Of a stretch of DNA of 64,000 bases, positions 8,597 to 16,071 are shown one piece after another. The stretch comes from Gryllotalpicola daejeonensis (GTDB lineage: Bacteria > Actinomycetota > Actinomycetes > Actinomycetales > Microbacteriaceae): NCBI RefSeq assembly GCF_039538145.1, contig NZ_BAABBV010000001.1:1364001-1428000 (forward strand), written 5' to 3'. The stretch's first letter is position 1, and every line of letters starts with the position of its first letter. Under the pieces are notes generated by a model, which made no database searches, was not told where the DNA came from, and was given only the letters and a program-made list of their open reading frames with translations. The position numbers and the translations under genes were made by a program.

Positions 8597-8645
8597 CGCA
8601 CGATTCGGCACGCTGATCAGCCTCGAGCGCGTGCCGAATCGTGCG
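8597..8645. repeat. 17-bp intergenic palindrome
   Basis: Perfect arms at 8597-8613 and 8629-8645 (CGCACGATTCGGCACGC and its complement), separated by 15 bp. It sits between two divergent genes, where a terminator is not expected. It could be an operator, a cruciform or a member of a repeat family; the arms share the (G)TGC-CGAA core of the palindrome near 62.4 kb. Confidence 0.55.
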
Positions 8646-8678
8646 AATTGCGCCAAACCGTGTGCGCGGCACCGGGCT

Positions 8679-8684
8679 TAGGCT
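8679..8684 (+). promoter_or_regulatory. -10 box, leaderless start of GNAT gene
   Basis: TAGGCT, six bases before GTG 8691. Confidence 0.5.
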
Positions 8685-8690
8685 CGACGG

Positions 8691-8978
8691 GTGAGCACCG
8701 AGTTCATTCATGACACCGAAGCGCACCGCTACGTGATGAAGGTCGACGGGAAGCTCGTGAGCGCCGCGGACTACACCGTCAACGCCGACCGCCTCGCGAT
8801 CACCCACACCTTCACCGACCCGATGCAGCGCGGCCACGGCTACGCCGGCCAGGTCGTGACGTTCGCCGTCGACGACATCGAGAAGAACTCACCACAGCTC
8901 AAGATCGTGCCGATGTGCTGGTACGCCGCCAAGTGGTTCGACGAGCACCCCGAGAAGTCGGGGCTGCTCGCTGGCTGA
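8691..8978 (+). CDS. YjdJ-type small GNAT N-acetyltransferase
   Basis: A 95-residue single-domain acetyltransferase of the small GNAT group (YjdJ/GTLF3-like). Seen: a short beta hairpin (AHRYVMKVDGKLVSAADYTV), the acetyl-CoA loop PMQRGHGYAGQVV (the Q/RxxGxG/A pattern) and a C-terminal VPMCWYAAKWFDEHPE with the conserved Cys and Tyr. It transfers acetyl from acetyl-CoA to an unknown amine, in the cytoplasm. GTG start, leaderless. Its stop overlaps or abuts the upstream extension of the methyltransferase gene, so the two are probably co-transcribed. Confidence 0.8.
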   Translation: MSTEFIHDTEAHRYVMKVDGKLVSAADYTVNADRLAITHTFTDPMQRGHGYAGQVVTFAVDDIEKNSPQLKIVPMCWYAAKWFDEHPEKSGLLAG

Positions 8979-9750
8979 GACCTCGTCACCGACTTCGCGC
9001 GCGCTGGTCGCGCGGCTGCGCGCGGCCGGCTGCGTGTTCGCGGAGGACGAGGCGCGCCTTCTTCTCGATGAAGCGAGGGATGCCTCGCAGCTCGAGTCCC
9101 TCGTCGCGAGACGGGTCGCGGGCGAGCCCCTCGAGTACGTGCTCGGCTGGGCGGAATTCGCCGGCCTGCGGCTCGCGGTCGCGCCGGGAGTGTTCGTGCC
9201 GAGGCGCCGCACCGAGCTGCTGCTGCGCCTTGCGCTGGACGCGATCTCCAGGCCCTCTCTGCTCGAGCTCTGCTGCGGGGTCGCGCCGGTCGCGACCGCC
9301 GTCAAGGCACGGCGGCCCGAGGCATCCGTCATCGCCTCTGATCTCGACCCGGCCGCGGTCGCCGTCGCGCGCGCGAATCTCGAGCCGCTCGACGGCAGCG
9401 TCGTCGAGGGCGACCTGTTCGCGTCGCTGCCGGCGACCGCGCGCTTCGACGTGATCGCGGCGAATGCGCCGTACGTGCCGAGTGCGGAGCTGGTGAACAT
9501 GCCACGCGAAGCGCGGGAGTTCGAGCACCCGCTCGCCCTCGACGGCGGCGATGACGGCCTCGCCCTGCATCGGCGGATCGCGGCAGAAGCGGCCCGCTGG
9601 CTGGCCCCGGGCGGCACCGTGCTGGTCGAGACGAGCAGGCGGCAGGCGCCCCTCGACCGCGAGATCTTCGAGGCGCGCGGCTGGCGCGTCGAGCTCGTCC
9701 CCGACGACGAGCTCGACGCGACGGCCGTGCGTGCGGTGCTGCCGGCCTAG
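8971..9750 (+). CDS. PrmC-related protein N5-glutamine methyltransferase (putative)
   Basis: A Rossmann-fold SAM methyltransferase of the PrmC-like group. Motif I is LLELCCGVAPVATAV, followed by VIASDLDPAAVAVARANL and the substrate loop ANAPYVP, a variant of the NPPY motif that methylates amide nitrogens. An N-terminal helical domain precedes it, with EPLEYVLGWAEFAGLRLAVAPGVFVPR. The start is uncertain: GTG 9034 would remove the first helix (ALVARLRAAGC), while the only in-frame alternative before the previous stop is CTG 8971, used here to keep the domain whole. The substrate protein is unknown. The final TAG shares the bases CTAG with the stop of the convergent VOC gene. Confidence 0.7.
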   Translation: MAETSSPTSRALVARLRAAGCVFAEDEARLLLDEARDASQLESLVARRVAGEPLEYVLGWAEFAGLRLAVAPGVFVPRRRTELLLRLALDAISRPSLLELCCGVAPVATAVKARRPEASVIASDLDPAAVAVARANLEPLDGSVVEGDLFASLPATARFDVIAANAPYVPSAELVNMPREAREFEHPLALDGGDDGLALHRRIAAEAARWLAPGGTVLVETSRRQAPLDREIFEARGWRVELVPDDELDATAVRAVLPA

Positions 9751-10202
9751 ACCGACTGCTCGTGCGAGCCGAGCGAGCTCGCGTCGCTCGGCACCTCGGG
9801 CGAGCTGAAGTCGAACATCCAGCTGAACCCGTACTTGTCGGTGACCGAGCCGTAGTAGTCGCCCCACGGCGCCAGGTCGAGCGGCATGACGTTGCTGCCG
9901 CCCTCGCCGAGCTTCTCGTAGTAGCTGCGGCCGGTGTCGAGTCCCTCGGCGTCGCCCGAGAAGCACAGCGAGATGCTCGAGCCCGAGCTGAGCGGCATGC
10001 TCTCTGGCACGTCGGAGCCCATCAGGTTGACGGGCCCGTCGAGCTGCGAGTGCATGACCTGACTGGGGTCGACGCCCTCGGTCATGCCGCTGTCACCGAA
10101 CGTCATGACGCTGAGCTCGCCGCCGAAGACGGACTGATAGAAGGTCATGGCCTCTTTGGCCTGACCGCGGAACTGAAGGTAGGGAGTGAAGCTGACGGAC
10201 AT
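9747..10202 (-). CDS. VOC-family PhnB-like protein
   Basis: A 151-residue vicinal-oxygen-chelate fold protein of the PhnB/glyoxalase-like group: TPYLQFRGQAKEAMTFYQSVFGGE at the start, HSQLDGPVNLMGSDVPE in the middle and APWGDYYGSVTDKYGFSWMFDF near the end. Such proteins bind a metal or a small hydrophobic ligand; many have no known enzyme activity. I chose ATG 10202, which has a perfect AGGAGG seven bases upstream, so unlike many neighbours it is translated from a leader. The longer upstream reading adds no domain. Confidence 0.8.
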   Translation of the reverse strand: MSVSFTPYLQFRGQAKEAMTFYQSVFGGELSVMTFGDSGMTEGVDPSQVMHSQLDGPVNLMGSDVPESMPLSSGSSISLCFSGDAEGLDTGRSYYEKLGEGGSNVMPLDLAPWGDYYGSVTDKYGFSWMFDFSSPEVPSDASSLGSHEQSV

Positions 10203-10341
10203 CGGTGGCCTCCTGAAATTCGTGATTTGCGTGACCTGATGACGTGCTGTCGCGGTCATGATCCCGCTCGCGATGCACGGCGGCAATAGCGCATTTTCAG
10301 GACGCACCCGCGAGGGTCACGCGGTTCGCGGCATCCCTCGG

Positions 10342-10347
10342 TACCGT
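10342..10347 (+). promoter_or_regulatory. -10 box, leaderless start of coiled-coil protein
   Basis: TACCGT, seven bases before ATG 10355. Confidence 0.45.
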
Positions 10348-10354
10348 CGGCCTG

Positions 10355-10705
10355 ATGGCTGCCCCGACCACCGAAGTCGAACTGATGCTGAAGCGGAAGA
10401 ACCGCCTCGCCGAAGAGCGCAAGGCGGCGGATTTCCGCGCCACCGAGCGTGACAAGCGCGACGAGGCGGGCAGGATGCGTGCGCAGGCGGCGTCCGCACG
10501 CTCGGCGCAGATCGCGAAGATGCGCGAGGCGGATGCCCGGCGGCTGGAGGCCGAGGCGGATCGGTGCGCCGGCGAGGCCGCTCGCGCCGATGAGCGGGCC
10601 AGGCGGTTCGCTCTGGACGAGGAGCTCGTGGCCGTGCGACTGGCGCACACTGAGCCGTCGGCCGCCCTCGCGGACTCCGCGGATTCGGACTGGACCATCG
10701 TGTAG
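10355..10705 (+). CDS. small charged coiled-coil protein, unknown
   Basis: A 116-residue protein that is almost entirely Ala, Arg, Glu, Asp and Lys (residues 5-100, heptad-like), with no cysteine, membrane segment or signal peptide, and a short acidic tail SADSDWTIV. It should form one long helix or coiled coil. No family recognised. The -10 box seven bases before ATG supports it as a real gene. It precedes the small RNA locus. Confidence 0.5.
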   Translation: MAAPTTEVELMLKRKNRLAEERKAADFRATERDKRDEAGRMRAQAASARSAQIAKMREADARRLEAEADRCAGEAARADERARRFALDEELVAVRLAHTEPSAALADSADSDWTIV

Positions 10706-10747
10706 CGGCCGCCGGCTCCTGTGGCCCCATGCGGTCACCCGGCGTTC

Positions 10748-10850
10748 CCTTACAGTTCGGTAAAGACCCCACCATCTGGCGCTCACCTGGCCCCCGAAGT
10801 GGGAGGCTTATTGCAGTGCCCCGCTGGTGGTCGGACCAGCGGGGTTCTTT
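10748..10850 (+). ncRNA. putative small RNA with C-rich loops (6C/B11-like)
   Basis: About 100 bases without a good reading frame, ending in a strong intrinsic terminator. The sequence carries two C-rich single-stranded segments (GACCCCACC and GGCCCCCGAAG), the second in the loop of a CUC-ACC/GGGAG stem, followed by GGCTTATTGCAGTG and the terminator. This layout, of two hairpins with C-rich loops followed by a terminator, is that of the actinobacterial 6C (B11) small RNA as I remember it. The family match is from memory and needs a covariance-model search; the terminator itself is clear. The 5' end is estimated. Confidence 0.5.
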
Positions 10851-10851
10851 C
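10819..10851 (+). terminator. intrinsic terminator of small RNA
   Basis: Perfect 10-bp stem CCCCGCTGGT / ACCAGCGGGG with loop GGTCGG, then TTCTTTC. Confidence 0.85.
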
Positions 10852-10963
10852 ATGCCCAGGCGCTTCGCGCTTGGGAGTGCGCGCGTCTTGGCCTGCACAG
10901 GCATCCGTTCAGCCTGTTGTACACATCTTCGAGGGAACGCGCCCCAATGTCGGCGGCGCTCGA

Positions 10964-10969
10964 TACGGT
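10964..10969 (+). promoter_or_regulatory. -10 box, leaderless start of gene at 10976
   Basis: TACGGT, six bases before ATG 10976. Confidence 0.5.
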
Positions 10970-10975
10970 TCTTGC

Positions 10976-11509
10976 ATGAGTGAGGAACCCTGGTACGAGC
11001 GGCTGCGCGAGCAGTGGCGCCCCGAGCGGGTGCGGCTTCTGATCATCGACGAGGCTGCGCCTGAGCTGGCTGCCGACTCGAAGCATGAGTTCTTCTATTC
11101 GCCGACAGTCGTCAGCTGGGATCCGCTGTTCCGTGCCGTCGTCGACGTGTACTTCGACGGCGAGTTCCCGCCCGCCGGCGCCGACAAGAGTCCCTACCTC
11201 GAGAAGCTGCGAGACCAAGGCGTCTATGTGATCGAGACGATCCCATTCCCTGTCGACGGGTACAGCCGGGGCGAGCGCCCACATCTGACGGCGCGGTTCG
11301 CGCGCGCCACGATCGAGCGGGCCGCTGCCCTCGAGCCGGAGGGTGTCGTGATCGCGTTCAACTCGGGGTACCGCGCACTCGGCCCGGGGCTCGAGCAGGC
11401 CGGGCTTCGGGTGCTGCACGATGCGCCGGTGCCGTTCCCCCGGGGGCGCTACCGCGAGCAGTTCATCGCGGCGCTGCGCGAGATCGTCGAGCGTCAACCC
11501 ACGGCCTGA
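10976..11509 (+). CDS. hypothetical protein, possible UDG-like fold
   Basis: A 177-residue soluble protein. A strand VRLLIIDEAAPE is followed by KHEFFYSPTVVSWDPLF, a central YVIETIPFPVDGYSRGERP and, near the end, VVIAFNSGYRALGPGLEQAGLRVLHDAPVPFPR. The alternation of strand, acidic loop, aromatic pair and a late glycine-rich strand recalls uracil-DNA-glycosylase-fold proteins, but the catalytic water-activating motif is not evident, so I leave the function open. The ATG at 10976 follows a -10 box by six bases; the longer frame upstream reads through the small RNA and is not real. Confidence 0.6.
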   Translation: MSEEPWYERLREQWRPERVRLLIIDEAAPELAADSKHEFFYSPTVVSWDPLFRAVVDVYFDGEFPPAGADKSPYLEKLRDQGVYVIETIPFPVDGYSRGERPHLTARFARATIERAAALEPEGVVIAFNSGYRALGPGLEQAGLRVLHDAPVPFPRGRYREQFIAALREIVERQPTA

Positions 11510-11517
11510 GCCGGGGG

Positions 11518-11631
11518 TCAGCGGCGGCGGCGCCGGCCACGCAGGGTCTCGCGCGTCGCGCGGACGACCGCCCAGACCGCGGCGGCAAGCGCGGCGATCG
11601 CGATCAGCTCGGCCACGCGGATGATCAGCAT
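11518..11631 (-). CDS. tiny membrane peptide with polybasic tail
   Basis: A possible 37-residue peptide: one hydrophobic helix (LIIRVAELIAIAALAAAVWAVV) and a tail ending in six arginines with interspersed Gly. It fits a single-pass membrane peptide with a cytoplasmic basic tail. The start is ATG 11631. No family recognised; it could be spurious. Confidence 0.35.
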   Translation of the reverse strand: MLIIRVAELIAIAALAAAVWAVVRATRETLRGRRRRR

Positions 11632-11738
11632 GCTGTGAAGCCTATGCGGCGTAAGGTGCGGCGACCGACGCGGCGTGCATCGGCTTCTTATCCTGCGCAT
11701 AGGCAGGAGATGACGTCGCCCTAGCCGACTCGAGCAGG

Positions 11739-13124
11739 GTGAGCGACATGATGGCCCTCCTCACGCGTCCACGAACGTGGATCATTACGGCCGTCGTCGT
11801 TGTCGTCGTCGCGGGGGCCTCCGTCTGGTGGTTCGGATTCGCGCACAAGACCGACGCCAACGCGGCGACCGCGACCTCGACGACCCTGACCGTGTCGACG
11901 CGCACTCTGCAGCAGTCGGTTTCTGGAACCGGGACCCTCACGCCCACCGTCGATCAGCAGGTGTCGTTCGCCGCCTCCGGCACTGTCACCGCAGTCAAGG
12001 TGAAAGAGGGGCAGACCGTGAAGGCCGGCGACGTGCTCGGCACCATCACGACGGCGCAGGCGAACGCAGATCTCGCCGAAGCGAAGGCGACGCTCGCGAG
12101 CGACCAGGCGAAGCTGGCCTCTGACGAGGCGAGCAGCGACGGGTCGAGCTCGGCGACCGCCCAGATCAGCGCCGACCAGGCGGCGGTGACGGTCGCGCAG
12201 GCATCCGTCACCTCTGCTCAGAACGCGCTCAAGGGCACGACGCTCACCGCGCCCGTCGCGGGTCTCGTGACCGCGGTGAACGTCGCCGTGGGGGATGCCG
12301 TCACCGGGTCGAGCTCGTCGGGCTCGTCGAGCGGTTCAGGCGGCAGCTCAAGCGGCTCTGGCGCTTCCGGCAGCTCGCGCACCGGCTCCGGGTCGACGCC
12401 CTCTGCCTCGTCGTCCTCCGGTTCGAGCGGATCGTCGAGCAGCTCGACGAGCTCGAGCGGCGCGTTCGAGATCACCGGCACCGACTCGTGGACGACGCAG
12501 ATCAGCGTCGCCGCAGCGCAGGTGAAGAACCTCAAGGTCGGCGACCAGGTGACGCTGTCGACCACCGAGAACCCCTCGTTCTTCGGCACCGTGAGCTCGA
12601 TCGGGCTGCTGCCGTCGACCACCTCTGGCGCTGCGACCTACCCGGTCAGCGTGAAGGTGACGGGCACCCCGCAGAACCTGTACGACGGCGTGTCGGTGAC
12701 CGCCGCCGTGATCTACAAGAAGGTGACGGATGCCGTCGCCGTGCCGAGCCTCGCCGTGACGCAGTCGAACGGCGCATCGACCGTGACCAAGCTCGTGGAC
12801 GGCAAGCAGGTGCAGCAGAAGGTGACGACCGGCATCGAAGAGGGCCAGTACATCCAGATCACCGACGGGCTGAAGTCAGGCGACCAGATCGTGCTGAAGA
12901 TCGCCCGGCGCACGCCCGGTACCGGCAGCACTGGCGGCACGGGTACGGGCCGCAACAGCGGCACGGGCGGCACCGGCGGGTTCGGCGGCGGCGGATTCCC
13001 CGGCGGCGGGTCGGGCTTCGGCGGGGGCACCGGGTTCGGCGGCCGTGGCGGCTTCGGCGGCACCACCGGCGGCAACTCCGGAACGACCGGCAGCTTCCAG
13101 CGCGGCTCGGGGGCGGGGAACTGA
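11739..13124 (+). CDS. HlyD/MacA-type efflux adaptor 1
   Basis: A 461-residue periplasmic-adaptor-like protein, first gene of an export operon. It has a short N-terminus, one membrane anchor (about residues 12-32), a biotinyl-lipoyl half (FAASGTVTAVKVKEGQTVKAGDVLG), a helical hairpin (about 95-165), the returning lipoyl half (LTAPVAGLVTAVNVAVGDAV), then an 60-residue Ser/Gly insert (about 188-245) before the beta-barrel domain, and a Gly-rich C-terminal tail (about 390-461). In Gram-positives such adaptors work with MacB-like ABC pumps (compare YknX-YknYZ). The GTG start follows CGAGCAGG. Its stop overlaps the ATPase start by one base. Confidence 0.8.
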   Translation: MSDMMALLTRPRTWIITAVVVVVVAGASVWWFGFAHKTDANAATATSTTLTVSTRTLQQSVSGTGTLTPTVDQQVSFAASGTVTAVKVKEGQTVKAGDVLGTITTAQANADLAEAKATLASDQAKLASDEASSDGSSSATAQISADQAAVTVAQASVTSAQNALKGTTLTAPVAGLVTAVNVAVGDAVTGSSSSGSSSGSGGSSSGSGASGSSRTGSGSTPSASSSSGSSGSSSSSTSSSGAFEITGTDSWTTQISVAAAQVKNLKVGDQVTLSTTENPSFFGTVSSIGLLPSTTSGAATYPVSVKVTGTPQNLYDGVSVTAAVIYKKVTDAVAVPSLAVTQSNGASTVTKLVDGKQVQQKVTTGIEEGQYIQITDGLKSGDQIVLKIARRTPGTGSTGGTGTGRNSGTGGTGGFGGGGFPGGGSGFGGGTGFGGRGGFGGTTGGNSGTTGSFQRGSGAGN

Positions 13125-13855
13125 TGGCTCAGGCATCCGTTCTGCCCGTCTTTCGCGCGCCCGGAAACGGCGAGCCCGTCATCCGCCTCGCCGAGGCGCG
13201 AAAGACCTACAAGACCGGGTCGATCGAGTTCGAGGCGCTGCGCGGCGTCGACCTCGACATCGACGACGGCGAGTACGTGGCCGTCGTCGGCCCGTCCGGC
13301 AGCGGCAAGTCGACGATCATGAACATCCTGGGCTGCCTCGACACCCTCACCAGCGGGTCGTACCTGCTCGCCGGCGAGAACGTCGAAGAGCTCGACGAAG
13401 CAGATCTGGCCGCGGTGCGCAACCGCCGCATCGGGTTCGTGTTCCAGCAGTTCCACCTGCTGGCGAGCCTCTCGGCGTGGCGGAACGTCGAACTGCCGAT
13501 GATGTACGCCGGGGTCCCCCGCGACGAGCGGCGCGAGCGGGCCGTGGCCGCGCTCGAGCGCGTCGGCCTCGGCGACCGGCTCGACAACAAGCCGGGGCAG
13601 CTCTCGGGCGGCCAGCAGCAGCGCGTCGCCGTGGCGCGCGCGCTCGTCACCGAGCCGACGATGATCCTGGCCGACGAGCCGACGGGAAACCTCGACTCCC
13701 ACTCGACGGAAGAGGTGCTCGGTCTCTTCGACGAGCTGCACACGAGTGGTCGCACCATCGTGCTGATCACCCACGAGCACGAGGTGGCGGCGCGAGCGCG
13801 CCGGATCGTGCACGTGCGCGACGGGCTCATCCAGTCGGAAGAGGTGCGCGCATGA
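13124..13855 (+). CDS. MacB-type ABC transporter ATP-binding protein
   Basis: A 243-residue ATPase of the MacB/LolD/FtsE group. It has Walker A GPSGSGKS, the Q-loop (FVFQQFHLLA), signature LSGGQQQRVAVARAL, Walker B ILADEPTGNLD and switch His (LITHEHE). It energises the permease encoded next. Start ATG 13124 overlaps the adaptor stop (TGATG); its end overlaps the permease start by four bases (ATGA), so the pump proteins are made in a coupled way. An N-terminal extension of about 20 residues precedes the usual domain start. Confidence 0.9.
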   Translation: MAQASVLPVFRAPGNGEPVIRLAEARKTYKTGSIEFEALRGVDLDIDDGEYVAVVGPSGSGKSTIMNILGCLDTLTSGSYLLAGENVEELDEADLAAVRNRRIGFVFQQFHLLASLSAWRNVELPMMYAGVPRDERRERAVAALERVGLGDRLDNKPGQLSGGQQQRVAVARALVTEPTMILADEPTGNLDSHSTEEVLGLFDELHTSGRTIVLITHEHEVAARARRIVHVRDGLIQSEEVRA

Positions 13856-15084
13856 ACTGGATCGAGACGCTGCGCACCTCGTGGTTCGCGATCGCCAGCC
13901 ACAAGATGCGCTCGGCCCTCACGGTGCTCGGCATCCTGATCGGCATCGCCGCGGTGATCCTCACCGTCGGGCTCGGCCTCGGCACGCAGAAAGACGTCTC
14001 GAGCCAGATCTCGGCCCTCGGCTCGAACCTGCTGATCGTCTCCCCCGGCTCGTCGACCTCGTCGAGCGGGGTGCGCGGCGGCTTCGGCACGGGGTCGACC
14101 CTGACGCAGGCGGATGCCGAGGCGCTCGGCTCGAAGGTGAACGCGCCCGACATCGCGGGCGTCGACGCCGAGAAGTCTTCGTCGCAGGAGCTCACCGCCG
14201 GGTCGACGAACTGGACGACGACCGTCGTGGGCGCGACGCCCTCCTATCTCAGCGTGCGCGGGCGGTCGCTGCAGAGCGGCACCTTCATCACGGCGAAGCA
14301 GGATTCGGATCAGGCATCCGTCGTGGTGCTCGGCTCTGAGACTGCGACCGAGCTGTTCGGCTTCACCAATGTGGTCGGGCAGACGGTGACGATCGACTCG
14401 CAGGACTTCCAGGTGGTCGGCGTGCTGGCTTCCTCAGGCTCGAACTCGACCAGCAACCTCGACGACACGGCGATCGTGCCGCTGTCGACGATGGCCGGGA
14501 ACCTGGTCGGCGGATCGCAGGCGAATTCCGTCTCGACCGTCTATCTGAAGGCGAAGTCGGCGGATGCCCTGCCTGCGGCCTATCAAGAGGCGAAGTCCGT
14601 GCTGCTGAACCGCCACAACATCGCCACGGGCGGCACGGCCGACTTCACGGTCTCGAGTCAGGACTCGCTGGTGTCGACCGCGACCTCGGTGGCGCGCACG
14701 CTGACGATCCTGCTCACGGGCATCGCCGCGCTGTCGCTGCTGGTCGGCGGCATCGGGGTGATGAACATCATGCTCGTCTCGGTCACCGAGCGAACCCGCG
14801 AGATCGGCCTGCGCAAGGCGCTCGGCGCGCCCCCAGGGGCGATTCGGAATCAGTTCCTGGTCGAGGCCGGAACGCTGGGGCTCACCGGCGGCATCATCGG
14901 TGCGGCGCTCGGCATCGTGGCGGCGCTCACCCTGCCCGGCGTGATCGGCTCGTCGATCGAGGTCTCCGGTCTCGCGATCGGGCTGTCACTCGTGGTCGCG
15001 ATCGGCATCGGGCTCGTCTTCGGCGTCTACCCCGCGACGCGAGCCGCACGGCTCGCCCCCATCGACGCGCTGCGCACGGAGTAG
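13852..15084 (+). CDS. MacB-type ABC transporter permease
   Basis: A 410-residue permease with the MacB layout: one N-terminal membrane helix (RSALTVLGILIGIAAVILTVGLGLG), a long extracytoplasmic domain (about 50-275), and three C-terminal FtsX-type helices containing the conserved GGIGVMNIMLVSVTERTREI. MacB proteins move substrate across the outer side by mechanotransmission rather than through the membrane; in Gram-positives their cargo is peptides, antibiotics or stress compounds. It partners the ATPase at 13124 and the two adaptors flanking the operon. Cargo is not shown by the sequence. Confidence 0.88.
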   Translation: MNWIETLRTSWFAIASHKMRSALTVLGILIGIAAVILTVGLGLGTQKDVSSQISALGSNLLIVSPGSSTSSSGVRGGFGTGSTLTQADAEALGSKVNAPDIAGVDAEKSSSQELTAGSTNWTTTVVGATPSYLSVRGRSLQSGTFITAKQDSDQASVVVLGSETATELFGFTNVVGQTVTIDSQDFQVVGVLASSGSNSTSNLDDTAIVPLSTMAGNLVGGSQANSVSTVYLKAKSADALPAAYQEAKSVLLNRHNIATGGTADFTVSSQDSLVSTATSVARTLTILLTGIAALSLLVGGIGVMNIMLVSVTERTREIGLRKALGAPPGAIRNQFLVEAGTLGLTGGIIGAALGIVAALTLPGVIGSSIEVSGLAIGLSLVVAIGIGLVFGVYPATRAARLAPIDALRTE

Positions 15085-15120
15085 GCGCGGCTTCCGCACG
15101 GACTTATGAGGAATCAGAAC

Positions 15121-16071
15121 ATGAACAGCAAGCTCCACATCGTCACTGCCTCGGCGGCCCTCGTGGTCGGCGCCGCGCTGGTGCTGACCGGCTGCGCGTC
15201 GCACTCTGCCAAGGCGTCGTCGACGTCGTCGGGCAGCGGCCAGTCGCAGAGCGGCCAGGGCGGCTCGGGCCAGCCAGGTCAGGGCGGCCAGGGCGGATTC
15301 GGTGGCGGCGGCACCTCCGGTCAGATCGCCGACATCGAGGGCACGACGCTGCAGGTGCAGGATTCGTCGTCGCAGACCGCAGTGACGTATTCGTCGTCGA
15401 CGGCGATCACGAAGACCGTGAGCGTGAGCCTCGCGGCGGTCAAGGTCGGCGAGTGCATCACCGCGTCGACGCTGCCGGCGAGCGGGGCCGGCTCGGGCTC
15501 GTCGGGCTCGTCGTCCTCTTCGTCGTCGACCTCGGCGAGCGCTGCGGTCACCAGCGTCTCGATCTCGCAGCCGACCAATGGCAGCTGCACGGCCGGGTTC
15601 GGCGGCCAGGGTGGCGCCGGCCGCACCGGCCAGGGGGGCACCCGGCCGACCGACCGGCCGACCAACCGACCGAGCAACCGCCCCTCCGGCGCGCCGACCG
15701 GCGGCTTCGGCGGCGGCGGCTTCGCGATGCCGACGAGCGGCAAGGTGACGGCCGTCAGCGGCTCGACCATCACGGTCGACGCACTGGACTTCCAGACCCA
15801 GAAGACGACGTCGAAGAAGGTGACCGTCGACGGGTCGACCAAGTACTCCGAGACGCAGAAGGGTGCGGCATCCGATCTCGTCGTCGGCCAGTGCGTGCTG
15901 GCACGTGGCAAGGCGGACGACTCCGGCACCGTCGCCGCCACCTCGCTGACGGTCTCCGCGCCCGTGAACGGCAGCTGCACCACCGGCTTCGGCGGGCGCG
16001 GCTTCGGCGGCGGACAGCGCGGCGGCAACGGAAGCGGCAGCGGATCGCAGAGCGGAACCACCAATGGCTGA
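15121..16071 (+). CDS. DUF5666-like lipoprotein
   Basis: About 316 residues. A signal peptide ends in the lipobox LVLTGC, so the mature protein is lipid-anchored outside the membrane. Two beta-rich repeats follow (one beginning SGQIADIEGTTLQVQ, the other SGKVTAVSGSTITVD), each with a late conserved Cys (VGECI, VGQCV), resembling DUF5666 repeats. They are separated by Ser/Gly and Pro/Thr/Arg-rich linkers, and the tail is Gly-rich. I chose ATG 15121 because TGAGGA lies upstream. Lying between the permease and the second adaptor, it is probably a part of, or accessory to, the export machine. Its stop overlaps the next start by eight bases. Confidence 0.7.
   Translation: MNSKLHIVTASAALVVGAALVLTGCASHSAKASSTSSGSGQSQSGQGGSGQPGQGGQGGFGGGGTSGQIADIEGTTLQVQDSSSQTAVTYSSSTAITKTVSVSLAAVKVGECITASTLPASGAGSGSSGSSSSSSSTSASAAVTSVSISQPTNGSCTAGFGGQGGAGRTGQGGTRPTDRPTNRPSNRPSGAPTGGFGGGGFAMPTSGKVTAVSGSTITVDALDFQTQKTTSKKVTVDGSTKYSETQKGAASDLVVGQCVLARGKADDSGTVAATSLTVSAPVNGSCTTGFGGRGFGGGQRGGNGSGSGSQSGTTNG

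Noticed and set aside
9757..9806. Hairpin in the 3' end of the VOC gene
   Set aside because: It lies within codons for a Ser/Glu/Asp-rich tail and shows no T-tract; it is probably a composition effect.
12300..12470. Regular Ser/Gly repeats in adaptor 1, at first sight a DNA repeat array
   Set aside because: The periodicity is that of TCG/AGC/GGC codons in low-complexity protein linkers; there are no fixed-length spacers as in a CRISPR array.
12713..13813. 366-codon minus-strand frame opposite the export ATPase
   Set aside because: It is antisense to Walker and signature motifs of the ABC ATPase, with Pro-rich runs caused by the Gly-rich tail.
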